DNA of 21,619 bases from Euprymna scolopes (GCA_024364805.1 CM044516.1:89129605-89151223); one strand, 5' to 3'; counted from the stretch's first letter, positions 11,395 through 21,591 are shown. A program made the numbers and translations. The notes: generated by a model from the sequence alone, not told the origin.

Positions 11395-11870
11395 GATGAT
11401 TTCATGACAAGCGTACATATACTACACTGATTCCTTAAAGACAGGGAAGATCATATTATGAAGAAATCCCCCCCAATGTGGAGTGAATGCCTGTTAGAAT
11501 ATCATGACTACAGAATTGATAGTCAGTCCACTACCCACCGAAAAACGGAGAAGATAATGGAAGGATAGTATCATAAGCATACTATACTGTTCTGCAAAAC
11601 AAGAATGTATTACAATTGAGAATCACCCCATAAAAGGGGACTATGAGTATGGTATCATGCCAACAGAATAGATACTACACTGCCCCCTTAGAAAACAGAA
11701 GATAATTCTTGAGAAGACGGTCTCATGCTAACAGAACAGATGATATATTGTTTCCTTCCTCTACAGGAGTATGTAATAGCTGAGAGCCCAAACCTCCCCA
11801 AAAGGAAGAAGTAATTACTAGGAGGATGGTTTCATGACAACAGAACAAGTACTACAATATTTACACGTAT
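11395..11870 (+). repeat. Degenerate minisatellite, locus B (about 6 units)
   Basis: The core TCATGACAACAGAACAGATA or a close variant occurs with starts near 11402, 11502, 11571, 11655, 11723 and 11833. It is usually followed by TACTACACTG, a C-run (CCCCCC, ACCC, CCCCC, TCCCC) and a purine-rich AAAAGGAAGAAG-type stretch. Spacings of 68-69 bp are mixed with 84, 100 and 110 bp, so some units carry insertions or lost cores. It is the same repeat as at 1629-1880. I know no name for it. No coding potential is seen. Confidence 0.65.
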
Positions 11871-12032
11871 ATAAAATATAATAAAATAATAGAGTAAATC
11901 AGTTTTGTCATTTAAAAATGCTTAGCTATAAAACATTATTTTCACACTTGCTTGGCCTTTTGACTAGGTGGAAAGTGCAATGTCTTGTTCTCACAACCAA
12001 GCGACATCAGATGTTTTAGTAAAAACAAGGAA

Positions 12033-12033
<1 letters not shown>

Positions 12034-12110
<77 letters not shown>
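12034..12110. repeat. (TA)n microsatellite
   Basis: About 38 uninterrupted TA units, lying about 165 bp after the end of minisatellite locus B. Confidence 0.98.
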
Positions 12111-12116
<6 letters not shown>

Positions 12117-12472
12117 ATTTTAATTTATTACAAGTCGTTTATTTAAAATATATTTAATTTAAGAAGACCGAAGTATACCATATCAACGGTATAACAAAAT
12201 TCTGTTTTGTGACATATAATTAAATAATCACTGTCTGTTTTGGTATTAATATAGTTAGGATGAAAAGAAAAACTTTCGCATTTATTCATTCAGGTGTGTT
12301 TATACACTAACCGAATGTGTCACTAGATATTTTCGTATCATTTAAAGATACTATTATTAATTTTAGAATGTGAGATCACTTTTCATATATAAATTTTTAG
12401 TAAAATTATAACTCATTAGTTGGCCATCAACTAGTGTTCGCGCAAATTTAATGGAGAAAATGCAGTGCTTTC
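12111..12472. other. AT-rich DNA, nothing recognised
   Basis: No open frame with protein character, no inverted repeat of note, and no RNA gene. Confidence 0.4.
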
Positions 12473-12483
12473 ATTTTAATTTT

Positions 12484-12519
<36 letters not shown>

Positions 12520-12578
12520 AAAAATAATTATATATATAGGAATTTAATTTTTATTATACACACACACACACATATATA

Positions 12579-12623
<45 letters not shown>
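12473..12623. repeat. Duplicated (TA)n / (CA)n(TA)n microsatellite pair
   Basis: The phrase TTTAATTTTTATTATA occurs at about 12473 and again at about 12543. It is followed by TA repeats the first time and by CA then TA repeats the second, suggesting a local ~67-bp duplication with later slippage. Confidence 0.85.
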
Positions 12624-12626
<3 letters not shown>

Positions 12627-13067
12627 GCGCTGTCAAAAACAAGCTAAATAAAATATGCTTCGACAGTGTCGCAATCGGAATCTATATTCCACAGCGTATA
12701 TGGATTAATATATGTAATTTAAACGAAAGTGAGATAATAATATAGTTGAGTCGTGCCGGATAAATGCATTTAATATTATTAATAAATTTAAAATGAAGAT
12801 AAATCTTCGTAATGATATATATTCTAAGTCTACATTACAAAATATTCTATTTTTGTCAAAAACAATTTTATTTGTATTTGCCCTTCCTTTCTTTATAGTG
12901 GCATTTAGTTCATTAGTAAATTTGTGTCGGAATTAAAAAATGTTAGGTTTTATCGATAAGAATAAATGAGAAAAAATTGTTTTGGGTTTACAATATTTTT
13001 AATTGGTGGTTCAAGTATTTAAAGTAGCGAAATTTGCACGCTGATAAGCAGCAGGAAAAGCAAGCTA

Positions 13068-13068
<1 letters not shown>
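12624..13068. other. AT-rich DNA, nothing recognised
   Basis: I see no gene or repeat structure here. Confidence 0.4.

Positions 13069-13132
<64 letters not shown>
13069..13132. repeat. (TA)n microsatellite
   Basis: About 32 TA units. The minus-strand frame 13212-12988 is an accident of this tract. Confidence 0.98.
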
Positions 13133-13134
<2 letters not shown>

Positions 13135-13209
13135 TGTTAACTTACCGTTTTCTGTGTGAGGACGCCAGTTTTCAAGAGTATTTGTGTGTTTGTGTGAAGC
13201 GAGAAAAGT

Positions 13210-14190
13210 CAAGAACGAATAAGAATGGTAAATAATGGAAATGGAAAGAAGAAAAACAGAAAGTAAAAGAAAGAGAAGGTTTGATGACCGAAGAATTAGA
13301 GAGAGTGGGTAGTATACAGTTTAAAAAAACAGGCTGAGTAGTAGTCGGAGATAAAATTAAGTGTTTTAGGATTTATAAAAGACATTAAAATAAAGAGGGA
13401 AATGGGTAGATTGGGTACGAGTGTATGTTCAGAAATTAAAAAAAAGTTACTGAACAAAGAAAGAAGAAAGGAAGCGAAGAAAGGAAGCGAAGAAAGAAAG
13501 TGAAAAAAAAAACACGAATAAAGAAAACATAGATCAAAAGGAAATTAAATATTCTTTTCAAGAATAAAGGTAAGGACAGAATGAATGAATGAAACAAAAA
13601 TAGTACAAAGAAAGAAATAATAAATGAATAATAGGAAAAATAAAGTAAAGAAAAAAATGATACTGAAGAAAAGAAAAAGAATTAAAAATAGAGGAAGAAG
13701 AAAGAAAAGAAAAATTGGAAAAAGGAAGGAAAAAGATGAAAACGAAATTAAAGAATGGAGGAAAGGAAATGAAATGAAGAAAATAAGAAATATAATAAAG
13801 AATATTGAAAGAAAGAAGAAGAAAGAAATAACAACAACTAAATAAATGAACAGTAGAAAAATTAAAATAAAACTATACGAAAAAAATATATCTAAGAAGG
13901 TAGGAATAAAGATAAATGTGTTTAAAATGAACTAAAAGAAAAGAAGTTTATGATAAAAATGATAGAAAAAACGGAAAGAAAATAGAAAGATATGGAAAAA
14001 GAAAAAAACAGAAGCGAAGTAAGGATGAAACCGTAGTATATGTAGATTTAAGAAAATTACGCAGATGAAAAAAGCGAAAGAAAAAGTGAACGTCAGACGA
14101 TAAAAAAATGTGAGAAAGAAATGAAAAGAAAAAGTGAAAGAATAAAAACAGAAAGAAAAAGAAAAGAAAAAGATAAAATTTTCAATAAGC
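13210..14190. repeat. Purine-rich low-complexity block
   Basis: Almost 1 kb of the plus strand consists of A and G runs (GAAAGAAGAAAG, GGAAAAAGG and similar) with few C or T. The Lys/Arg/Glu-rich frame 13624-13845 and its Phe-rich antisense frame reflect this composition and show no domain. Similar purine-rich DNA continues at about 14440-14640, after a microsatellite. It is the strand-reversed counterpart in composition of the block at 60-780. Confidence 0.75.
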
Positions 14191-14191
14191 A

Positions 14192-14226
14192 TCTCTCTCT
14201 CTCCTTCTCTCTCTGTGTATATATAA

Positions 14227-14307
<81 letters not shown>

Positions 14308-14314
14308 TGTGTGT
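14192..14314. repeat. (CT)n-(TA)n-(TG)n compound microsatellite
   Basis: CT repeats (14192-14213), TA repeats (about 14230-14270) and TG repeats (14271-14314) follow one another. Confidence 0.97.
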
Positions 14315-14667
14315 ATTATCTACCTACACGCCTAGCTTTCTTTCCTATCTCTTCTTTCCATCTTTTCTAAGGTACGACTAAAAGCGAGAGGATGGATACG
14401 AGAACAAATATCTATACACTGTTTTAAGTTATAATAACCTAAATAAAAAGTGAGTACAAATCAAAGAGAGAAAGGAGTAGAAAAAAGCGAAAAGAAGAGA
14501 AAGAAAGAACGTGATTTCAAAAACCTAAAAAGAAGGAGTCACAGGAAGCGGGGGAAAGAAACGTCTATCAATGAATGAAACGGAAGAAAAGGGACAGAAA
14601 TGATATAAACAATGTTTGAAAAAAGAAAAATTATACAAACAGAAAGATGTGAAATGCAAATACAATA

Positions 14668-14870
14668 TTATTCCAGGATCATGCTTCCCTAACTGTACTG
14701 ACATGCAGAAGTTTAAGTGCAACGTGAACCGACATCTTGCTGCCCAAATCCCTACATAGTACCCCCGTAGTTGCTAACCCTGATAGTAGCCTCCTACACC
14801 TGAGTGGCAATGTGCCTTGTTTGGGGTGAAAATGTAATAAAAAAAATAAAAATAAAAAAAATAATACTAT
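14668..14870 (+). mobile_element. 3' end of a CR1/Jockey-like LINE, 5'-truncated
   Basis: The plus strand encodes GSCFPNCTDMQKFKCNVNRH, the conserved C-terminal tail of many CR1/Jockey-type reverse transcriptases, followed by LAAQIPT and a TAG stop at about 14757-14759. A 3' untranslated stretch follows and ends GGGGTGAAAATGTAATAA, then an A-rich tail to about 14865. The LINE at 18062-19430 on the minus strand shares both the tail peptide and this untranslated region, so the two copies belong to one family. Only the last ~30 codons remain, which is the usual result of incomplete reverse transcription. It sits inside the purine-rich DNA. Confidence 0.75.
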
Positions 14871-15370
14871 AAAGAAAGACAGAAAGGGTAATAAAAAAAT
14901 AATGGTAACTAATGAAATTCCACAGAAAATTATTCAAAATAATAAAAAGAATAATATAGTGTATTAGGGGTGGGCGTAAAGACATAAAGGTGCGAGATTA
15001 ATGTTAGGTGTTCATCGTTTCTTCAGGTGCCAAACCAAATTCCACTTTGTCCACTCTGTTGTCCATGGTTTTCCTACCTGTCACCACCACCATCAACCTC
15101 TAACCAGTCAGCCACCTTACTCTACTTTTGCCACACGATCCCTTCTCACTTGTCACAGGTGAGCTTGCACAAGAGAAGACATGGCTGGTCGCCAACGGTA
15201 AAAAAGGCATTAATTACAGACTAGTGGACCAAAGGTGTAATTAACTAAATGACCACAATGCACTGGCCCTCCTGTTTTAGTGCAAGTGGTTTGAGCAATA
15301 ATTATACTTACTTTCACAAATGGAATCAAGAGAAAAACTATAAACAAGATTACCAGGAACATTTATGCTC
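14871..15370 (+). other. Mostly unassigned DNA with a weak zinc-finger-like frame
   Basis: A plus-strand frame at 15027-15224 contains the tail FCHTIPSHLSQVSLHKRRHG, with an HxxxH pair preceded by only one of the two cysteines a C2H2 finger needs. Some LINE proteins end in a finger of this look, so a decayed LINE tail is possible. The base composition (C-rich, CCACC phrases) differs from the AT-rich flanks, which supports an inserted piece. The surrounding DNA up to 15370 shows nothing else. I give this low weight. Confidence 0.25.
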
Positions 15371-15382
15371 ATATATACATAT

Positions 15383-15413
<31 letters not shown>

Positions 15414-15480
15414 CATATATATATATAGTTATATATAAGACAAGTATTCAGCATATATATATATATATATATATATATAC
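15371..15480. repeat. (CA)n/(TA)n microsatellite cluster
   Basis: CA repeats at 15382-15398 and TA runs to about 15437 and again from 15453 to 15479, separated by about 15 bp of unique sequence. Confidence 0.95.
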
Positions 15481-15784
15481 TAGCAGAATACTCGTCCCAT
15501 AGCGATTCTAAGCAATATGAATAGCAATAATGTTTCATCTTATTTTAGGAGATACAATACGGCTTTGAGAGTTCACTGTATAAATAGTAAAGTTTTGAAA
15601 AAGTAAAAATTCTCACATTACTCGGATACATCTCGCATAATTCATAAGTTTATAAATGTAGAAGTTTACTCCGCACTTGAATATAATTGGCATTCACATG
15701 TGCGCATCTCTTATTCAAATTCTAATATAAAAAAAGCAATAGTTTGAGTTTTGAAAACAATCCGTAGTCGCTGGGAAGGTGGGC

Positions 15785-16792
15785 GTCACCGCATTAAATC
15801 CTGAGTTATCTAAGGATTTAATGTACAGTAATGTTCCCTTATTAATTTTCTTGTATATCGGTAATTTTAAAAGGCACCCCCTTTTATTGTAAACTTTACA
15901 AAACAGTAATGCACCTGACTTACTTAAAGTTATTTATGCATCATTTAATAAATCCCTGGCCTGACAGAGAAATGACCCCACTAATAAAAATATCCATTTC
16001 TCTTTAACATAATAACCATCCAAATTTGAGCCCAATCCAGATATTTCTTTTCAAATGACAGTTATTTAAGTCAATTTCTCAAATTTTCAAAACATTTCTT
16101 TCTCATGGGAAAAATACGTCTCGAAAATAGCAATGATTTGATGATTGTTATGCAGAGTCTGATATGTTGGAAACATTGGTTAACATGACTTTAAAAGCAG
16201 TAGTATAGACATAAATGATACTGACCAAACAGGGGTGCCGCATTCGGCAGTTGTCCTGGAAAATACCAAAAAACGTCTACATATTCGTTTTATTCGATCG
16301 TAAATTGAAGTTCCATAAGATAGTGAAGTAGTTGAAGATATCAGTCTATTCAACATCTAGCATGATGTTATATCAATGAGAAAGCTGTGTTCAAAGGACC
16401 TGCCACGTTTGAATGGCGAGATCGCTATGAATGAAGAAAAATGTTCTTTCGCCAAGACAATCCACCTTGTCACAAGTTGATTGTAGGGATGGCAAATACA
16501 ATTAAATACATTTAGAATTGCTTTCGCGCCTACCCTTTTCTATCGATTTCCCCAAGTGACTAATGTTTGTTTTTAGACTTCAAAATAATGCCCCAGGAAA
16601 AGACTCGATTGAAGAAGTGATATCAGAAACTGAAGAGAATTATGGTCAAAGACAAATTGTTTGGAAAAATTGACATCGAATATTTAGAAAAGCTTTGGAA
16701 GCAGTGTATCTCAGTTGAAGTAGATTATGTAATTTTCGAATTTTGCTTAAAAGTTGTTTTATTTGTTAAGCCAGGATTTAGTTAGTGGTGTT
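15785..16792 (+). mobile_element. Internally deleted mariner-like DNA transposon
   Basis: A ~1-kb element of the Tc1/mariner superfamily that once encoded a DDD/D transposase. Candidate terminal inverted repeats are CACCGCATTAAATCCTGAG at about 15787 and, reverse-complemented from the right end (16790), CACCACTAACTAAATCCTGG. They are imperfect but share AAATCCTG and the outer CACC. Transposase pieces lie between them, and the intact family is about 1.3 kb. A 30-bp palindrome (ATTAAATCCT/AGGATTTAAT, 15793-15822) overlaps the left end. The exact ends and the TA duplication are not certain. Confidence 0.65.
16310..16790 (+). pseudogene. mariner transposase remnant
   Basis: Near 16361-16414 the plus strand reads HDVISMRKLCSKDLPRLN, matching the linker after the second helix-turn-helix of mariner transposases (MRKLCARWVPRL-type). 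About 30 bp later and in another frame, 16444-16731 reads FRQDNPPCHK, then SISPSD, LKK, DIEYLEKLWKQCISVEVDYV, the C-terminal catalytic half. The second catalytic Asp (QDN) and the third (SPSD) are both present, 33 residues apart rather than the usual 34, so one codon seems lost. Two or three in-frame stops interrupt this half. The roughly 110-140 residues that should hold the first catalytic Asp are missing. No active enzyme can result. Confidence 0.75.
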
Positions 16793-17500
16793 TTATCATT
16801 CTCATAGAGCGGATAAAATTTATTCTGTGAACAAAGCAGTTTTGCATAAGTTTTATATCTCCTTACGATTAAAATCAAAATATCATGCTACTAAACCTAG
16901 AATCCTTATTACAATTTTAATCAAAATCTATTACATTATTTTGACTCTATACAATGTATAAAACTATAAAAAGAATTTAGCCCTATAGATCTTCAAGAAA
17001 GGTTGAAATTCAGGGAATCTTGTTAAATTGGTATCTGATGAGGATATATCAAATTAAATGCAAATCCGAACTATTTGAATTTACAAATGCTATGTGTGCA
17101 CGAATAATTAATCCTAATAACCCTTAAAATAATCCAAAAACTAAAATATGTGTAGTATTTATAGATTGGTGTATAAGACTTGCTAAAAATGTTACAACAA
17201 AATCGGAGGCAATTGAATTTTAACGAAAGAATTTAAACTCTCTCATTGCCTAACGTGCCTAAAAAAAATTAAATATACCGTACATTACCAAGCATTATAT
17301 ACAGAAGGTTTGTTCCAAAATGATTATCAGTTAATTATTTAAGGAGGGGATTTATTTATATACAAGTATGTGTATGTACACATGCATAATTTCATATGAA
17401 TAGAGATATGTATCGCTTATCATAACGTTATACAGTTCCATGTATCACTGTTTCAAATAAAAATTCATGAAAAACTTCGGTTTTATTTGTCTTATTTAAC
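16793..17500. other. AT-rich DNA, nothing recognised
   Basis: I see no gene, repeat or RNA here. Confidence 0.4.
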
Positions 17501-17541
<41 letters not shown>

Positions 17542-17563
17542 TAATAATAATAATAATAATAAA
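17501..17563. repeat. (AAT)n microsatellite
   Basis: About 20 AAT units with one G interruption. The Leu-rich minus-strand frame across it is an artefact. Confidence 0.98.
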
Positions 17564-17765
17564 TATTTTGCATAGAATAAAAAGGCAAAAATGAATCTAA
17601 CCATGGTTTGCATTAACTATGAATGAATATACAATTGGAATAATTGAATGCCTAATAGTTTACAAAATAGCGGAGAAAAATATCGGTTTTATAAAGAGAG
17701 TAACTTGAACAGAAATTTGTAAAACCCAGCTCAAAATACTGAGATGCATTTTTCATCGAGGTTCC

Positions 17766-18060
17766 CAGTTACTACTGCTGTTTATCACAGCAATGGTGTC
17801 ACTCAACAACATAAGAAAAGAGTGTAATTTTCAAACAGAGGGGAAGAAATAGACCGTTTCATGTATACGGACGACCTGAAATTATTTCCAAAAGAGAAAT
17901 AAAAACAAAAATAAAGATAAAGTTGATAAACACAACTAGAATCTTTAGCCAGGACATTCAAATAGAATTTGAAGCGGCGGCTGTTTATAACAAATAGACA
18001 TGAAAAGAAAAAATGTAAGATTACAGAAAGCATACAACTACACGCAGTGCTTTTGGCAAA
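17766..18060 (+). mobile_element. LINE reverse transcriptase fragment with YTDD box
   Basis: The plus strand reads LFITAMVSLNNIRKECNFQT from 17778, then in another frame EIDRFMYTDDLKLFPKEK with the catalytic YxDD box at 17864-17875. Further segments TTRIFSQDIQIEF and MKRKKCKITESIQLH follow before about 18060. The order and spacing fit reverse transcriptase motifs B' through D of a non-LTR element whose YVDDLKLF-type box is common in invertebrate LINEs. Two or three frame changes and a few stops break it. It ends exactly where the 3' end of the minus-strand CR1-like LINE begins, so that element may have inserted into it. Clade not determined. Confidence 0.65.
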
Positions 18061-18061
18061 A

Positions 18062-19430
18062 TTATACATTTTCGCTCTTAATTACTCCAAACAATGTGTA
18101 ATGTTACTTGGTCGTAAGGGGCTACTATTTGGAATCGTGTCTAACATAATATTGTATGGAGTTGAGTCGTGAGATGTCTGTTCACATTACATTAACACTT
18201 CTGCATGTTAGTACACCAGTGGGGCGCAGTAAATGAGATAAGAATGTTAAAGTCTAGGAATCCGAGGAAATAAACTATTAGAATAAAATGCTATTCGTCA
18301 CCTAGACCCTTAATTTTGAAGGGATGAGATTTTTACTGATTTTCGGGATGGAAGAAATATTACATTGAGAAAACACAAATGCTATGCGTTCATCAGAGCA
18401 TATTCCATTAATGTACTGAAAAACAGTCACAGTGATGCAAAATTTCGACTATTTGACAGAGGTTGAAGCTTAGCCAATAGTGTGGGACCTATTAGATTTG
18501 AGCCTCTTTTGCAAACACAGTTTAAGGGTGAGAGACTAGTGGTAGTTGCACTAACTAATATATGATGACAGTACTCCATGTATGTGGGGATTGTGGCTTT
18601 TTAGTATTATAGGATAATCTCAAGTTTTAGTACTAGCACGGTTGAGAAAGCCTATCATTTTGCAGCAAGGCTTGGCAATGTCATTACATGTATTTGTTCC
18701 AATTTATGTTGCCTATGAATGTTAAGCCAGGGAGTTACACGGATATGCTACAAAGTAGGATGTTATTTGTCATGGCAATCGGTAGTTGATAAGGTTTTTT
18801 TATTTATGTAGTGGTTAAAGGAGAGAAGCTTAATATTAGTAGCATTAAATGTTACCATCCACTTACAGCCTTAGTCTACTACCGACAAGGCTGTTTTCTA
18901 GTTTTTCGGTCATTGTCTTCTATATGTGTACATAGGTTTTTTGCCATGTCTATAATAGAGTGAAGTTTCATCTACAAATAGACGTATCTCAGACACAATT
19001 TTATCAGGAATGTCATTTATGAAGACCAGGAGTAATAAAAATCCAAGTATCGGCCTCTGGAGTACACTTATGTTATGTTGTTTAGACGTACAGCCATCGA
19101 GGACAACCTGAATTTTTTGTTTTGTCTAGGAAGAGTCTGATTACGTTAAGTATTCGTCCAGAAATTCTGTAGGGTTTAATTCTCATTAGAAGCCGTTAAT
19201 GCCACACTTTATCAAATATATATTAAAAGCTAAAGCCTTAACTTCACCTGTCTTATCCAGTTCATAGTATATGCATTTGGGGATTACAGTTAAAATATCC
19301 ACAGTAGAACGGGCTTGATTTAATTTATAGTGTTGATCATAAAGAAGTTTACAAAAACCTAACAGGCCACAGTGGTTCTCTTGAAAATATGCTGCCTCCA
19401 TTTTGCACAGAAACCATAATTTTAACTGCT
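18062..19430 (-). mobile_element. CR1/Jockey-like LINE, 5'-truncated, minus strand
   Basis: Read on the minus strand from 19401, the reverse transcriptase shows YDQHYKLNQARSTVDILTVI, KIQVVLDGCTS, LLLVFINDIPDKIVSEIRLF, then VDETSLYY. The last is motif C with the usual FADDT changed to VDET. It continues with VTFNATNIKLLSF, MEYCHHI, LAKLQPLSNSRN and YSNSLFPRIPRL, all typical of the CR1/Jockey thumb and C-terminus. Near 18210-18160 a tail NMQKC.CNVNRHL and the following untranslated region (ending GAAAATGTATAA at about 18062) match the fragment at 14668-14870. Several stops and frameshifts are present. The 5' half with the endonuclease is absent. The longest surviving frame is 71 codons. Confidence 0.8.
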
Positions 19431-19439
19431 CTCAGCGAA

Positions 19440-21290
19440 ATAGATGTACTGAGGTTTAAGCCGCCTTTAGAATTGCCAGCAACTACGGTAAAGAGTAATA
19501 AAAAACGCGAGTTTTATGTGAAATCCTTCAAATCCAAAGTAACAGCAATGTGGTTCTTATCATTTTATCTAATACAAAACAGGGTTCTGAACCGAAGCGT
19601 GTTTTCTATCCCAACCATCATCAACTTGGAGTAATCTCATCAACATCAGATAGAGAAAAAATTTTTGCTAAGAACTTTTGCAACAAATTGTACCCTACGC
19701 GATCAGAGCCGCCTATCCCGCCCCGTATTTCCTCCTGTATCTGAAAACACGTTATGCCACATACAAATAACTGTGCATCAAAAATATCGATTCCAGTAAA
19801 GCAACTGGCTCCCATGGCATTCCAATCATAGTTCCCAAAATGCCTCAACCAGATTTAGCCCATAGCTACAAAGTTGTTTAAACGTTGTCTTAAAAAGAAA
19901 TGCGCCCCAACACCCTGATTAACCTCATCATTCTGCCCCGTAATAAAAATTTATGTGATCGGTCATCTCCCTCTCGGTACAGACTAATCAGTCTCCTGTG
20001 TGTCATGAGTAAGTTACTGGAATCTTTGTTCAACAGAGAAGTGATAAACTCTTTCAGCAAAAATATTCTACTCAGTGCCATGCAAAATGGTTTACATCTC
20101 CCAGATCTACAGTAGATGTGCGAACAGTAATATCTTACAGGATTAGCGAATCTCTCGACGCGAGATTCGTTTCTAGGTCAATTGTTATTGACATATCAAA
20201 ACCTTTTGATATGGTATGGCATAACGGTCTACTACACAATCTATACAGTTACTGAATGGTTGGATATGTATTATCAAATATTAAATCCTTTCTCCCTGAT
20301 AGGTTTATAAAAGTAGTGGTTGATGAGCAGAAATCAGAATTTCACAAGCTCGCAGAATTAATACTGGCGTCCATCAGGGTCCATCTGGGCCCGATTCTCT
20401 TCCTGATCTTTATAAATGATCTCCCAAATCACATTCTAAGATTATTGGTAGAAATTAATGCAGACGACACTTCGATCTATGGCAACACTTCAAAGACAGG
20501 AAATGACCAATAACTCTGACTCTCTTCTCTGATCTTTAACACATGATGCAATGGGGAAGAAGGTGGATGGTTAGTTTTAATGCATCTAAAACCTAGCTTA
20601 TCTTTTTCCATCATCGACACTCTGACCCCCATCTGATCCGAATTGAAATGAATAGCTCTCGTCTTGGGAGCACTATTTAGACAAACTTCTTAGTCTGACC
20701 TTCACTCCTGATCTGAAATGAAGCACATCCATCAGATCTGTTTCAAAAAATTGATAGCTCATTCCACCGCTCCAGCAGATATCTCAATGTCGATACAATC
20801 CTCTATATGTCTAAAAGTCAAGTATGTCCTTGGATGGAGTACTGTAGCCACATCTGGACAGGAGCTGCTTATAGCACCCTATCAAGTCTTGACAGTGTTC
20901 AAAACTGATTTCTTAACTTAGTACTTGGTGTTCTTTACTCTTCTCTGCAACCTCTTTCTCACACGAGACGCTGCGATCTTGTCTCTGCTCTATCGTTATT
21001 TTCATGGCAAGTGCTTGATTGAGCTGCAATCTATGATCCTCCATTGCCAATCTTTCACAAAAACACTTATCTAATTAAAACCACTATCAATAATTTCCCC
21101 ACTCTTTATTGATACTTAAACATTAATTCCATAAACAAAGCTTCTTTCCTCGAACTGTCCGCTTGTAGTTTAGTTCTGCTAGTTTGCTTTCAAGCTGACT
21201 ACAATATCGCCGTTTTCGTAAGTCCAACGTAAACAAGTTCTTGGAAATTGTTGTGAACGTGTCGACCTTGCCCACCATTAAAATGCTATC
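19440..21290 (+). mobile_element. CR1/Jockey-like LINE, 5'-truncated, plus strand
   Basis: The plus strand carries a second reverse transcriptase. It shows LIILPRNKN and YRLISLLCVMSKLLESLFNR near 19920-20040; STVDVRTVISYRISESLDAR near 20112-20166; DISKPFDMVW at 20190-20219 (motif A); FLPDRFIKVVVDEQKSEFHK; LGPILFLIFINDLPNHI near 20385 (motif B' region); and INADDTSIYG near 20454-20483 (motif C). The last has the catalytic Asp pair intact but Asn in place of the usual aromatic. Further on come the WLVSFNASK-like, SHIWTGA and LQPLSHTR blocks and the C-terminal FxxxYNIxxF line near 21190-21210. Multiple frameshifts and stops break it; the longest clean frame is 20256-20513 (85 codons). The family differs in its C-terminus from the minus-strand copy next to it. 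The left edge is uncertain and no poly(A) tail was found. Confidence 0.78.
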
Positions 21291-21591
21291 TTTAGTATAG
21301 CAAAACCTTTTATATAAACGGGCAATGCTAGCTATCTATGTTAGTCTAAAATAAGAGCAGAATCCACGTTATTCGCGATATACGTACGTCAAAACAATCT
21401 TCTATATATTAATACGATCGGACGTGTTTATTTTGTGTGTCAAGCTTACATCTTTTTTCCGAGTGACGATCGTTTCATTTTTATGACCTTTCATTTTATG
21501 GAATAACTAATTTTACAAAGAATTCTTCATACGGTTTAGTTTCGGTTTCGATTATAGATGAAGTAACTTTCCCTTAGCAAACGATAGTGTC
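21291..21591. other. AT-rich DNA, nothing recognised
   Basis: This may include the 3' untranslated region of the preceding LINE, but no tail marks its end. Confidence 0.35.

Noticed and set aside
11395-11870. CRISPR-like array
   Set aside because: Units are highly diverged, spacers are not unique sequences of constant length, and the genome is clearly animal.
13624-13845. Lys/Arg/Glu-rich frame resembling a charged coiled-coil protein
   Set aside because: The whole kilobase is purine-rich, and any frame through it gives such residues.
19621-19848. Minus-strand 75-codon frame with several cysteines
   Set aside because: Antisense to the plus-strand LINE, whose reading is supported by motifs; cysteine spacing fits no known finger.
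18062-21290. Twin-priming inversion of a single LINE
   Set aside because: Both halves contain the same RT motifs and differ in the C-terminal tail, so they are two elements.
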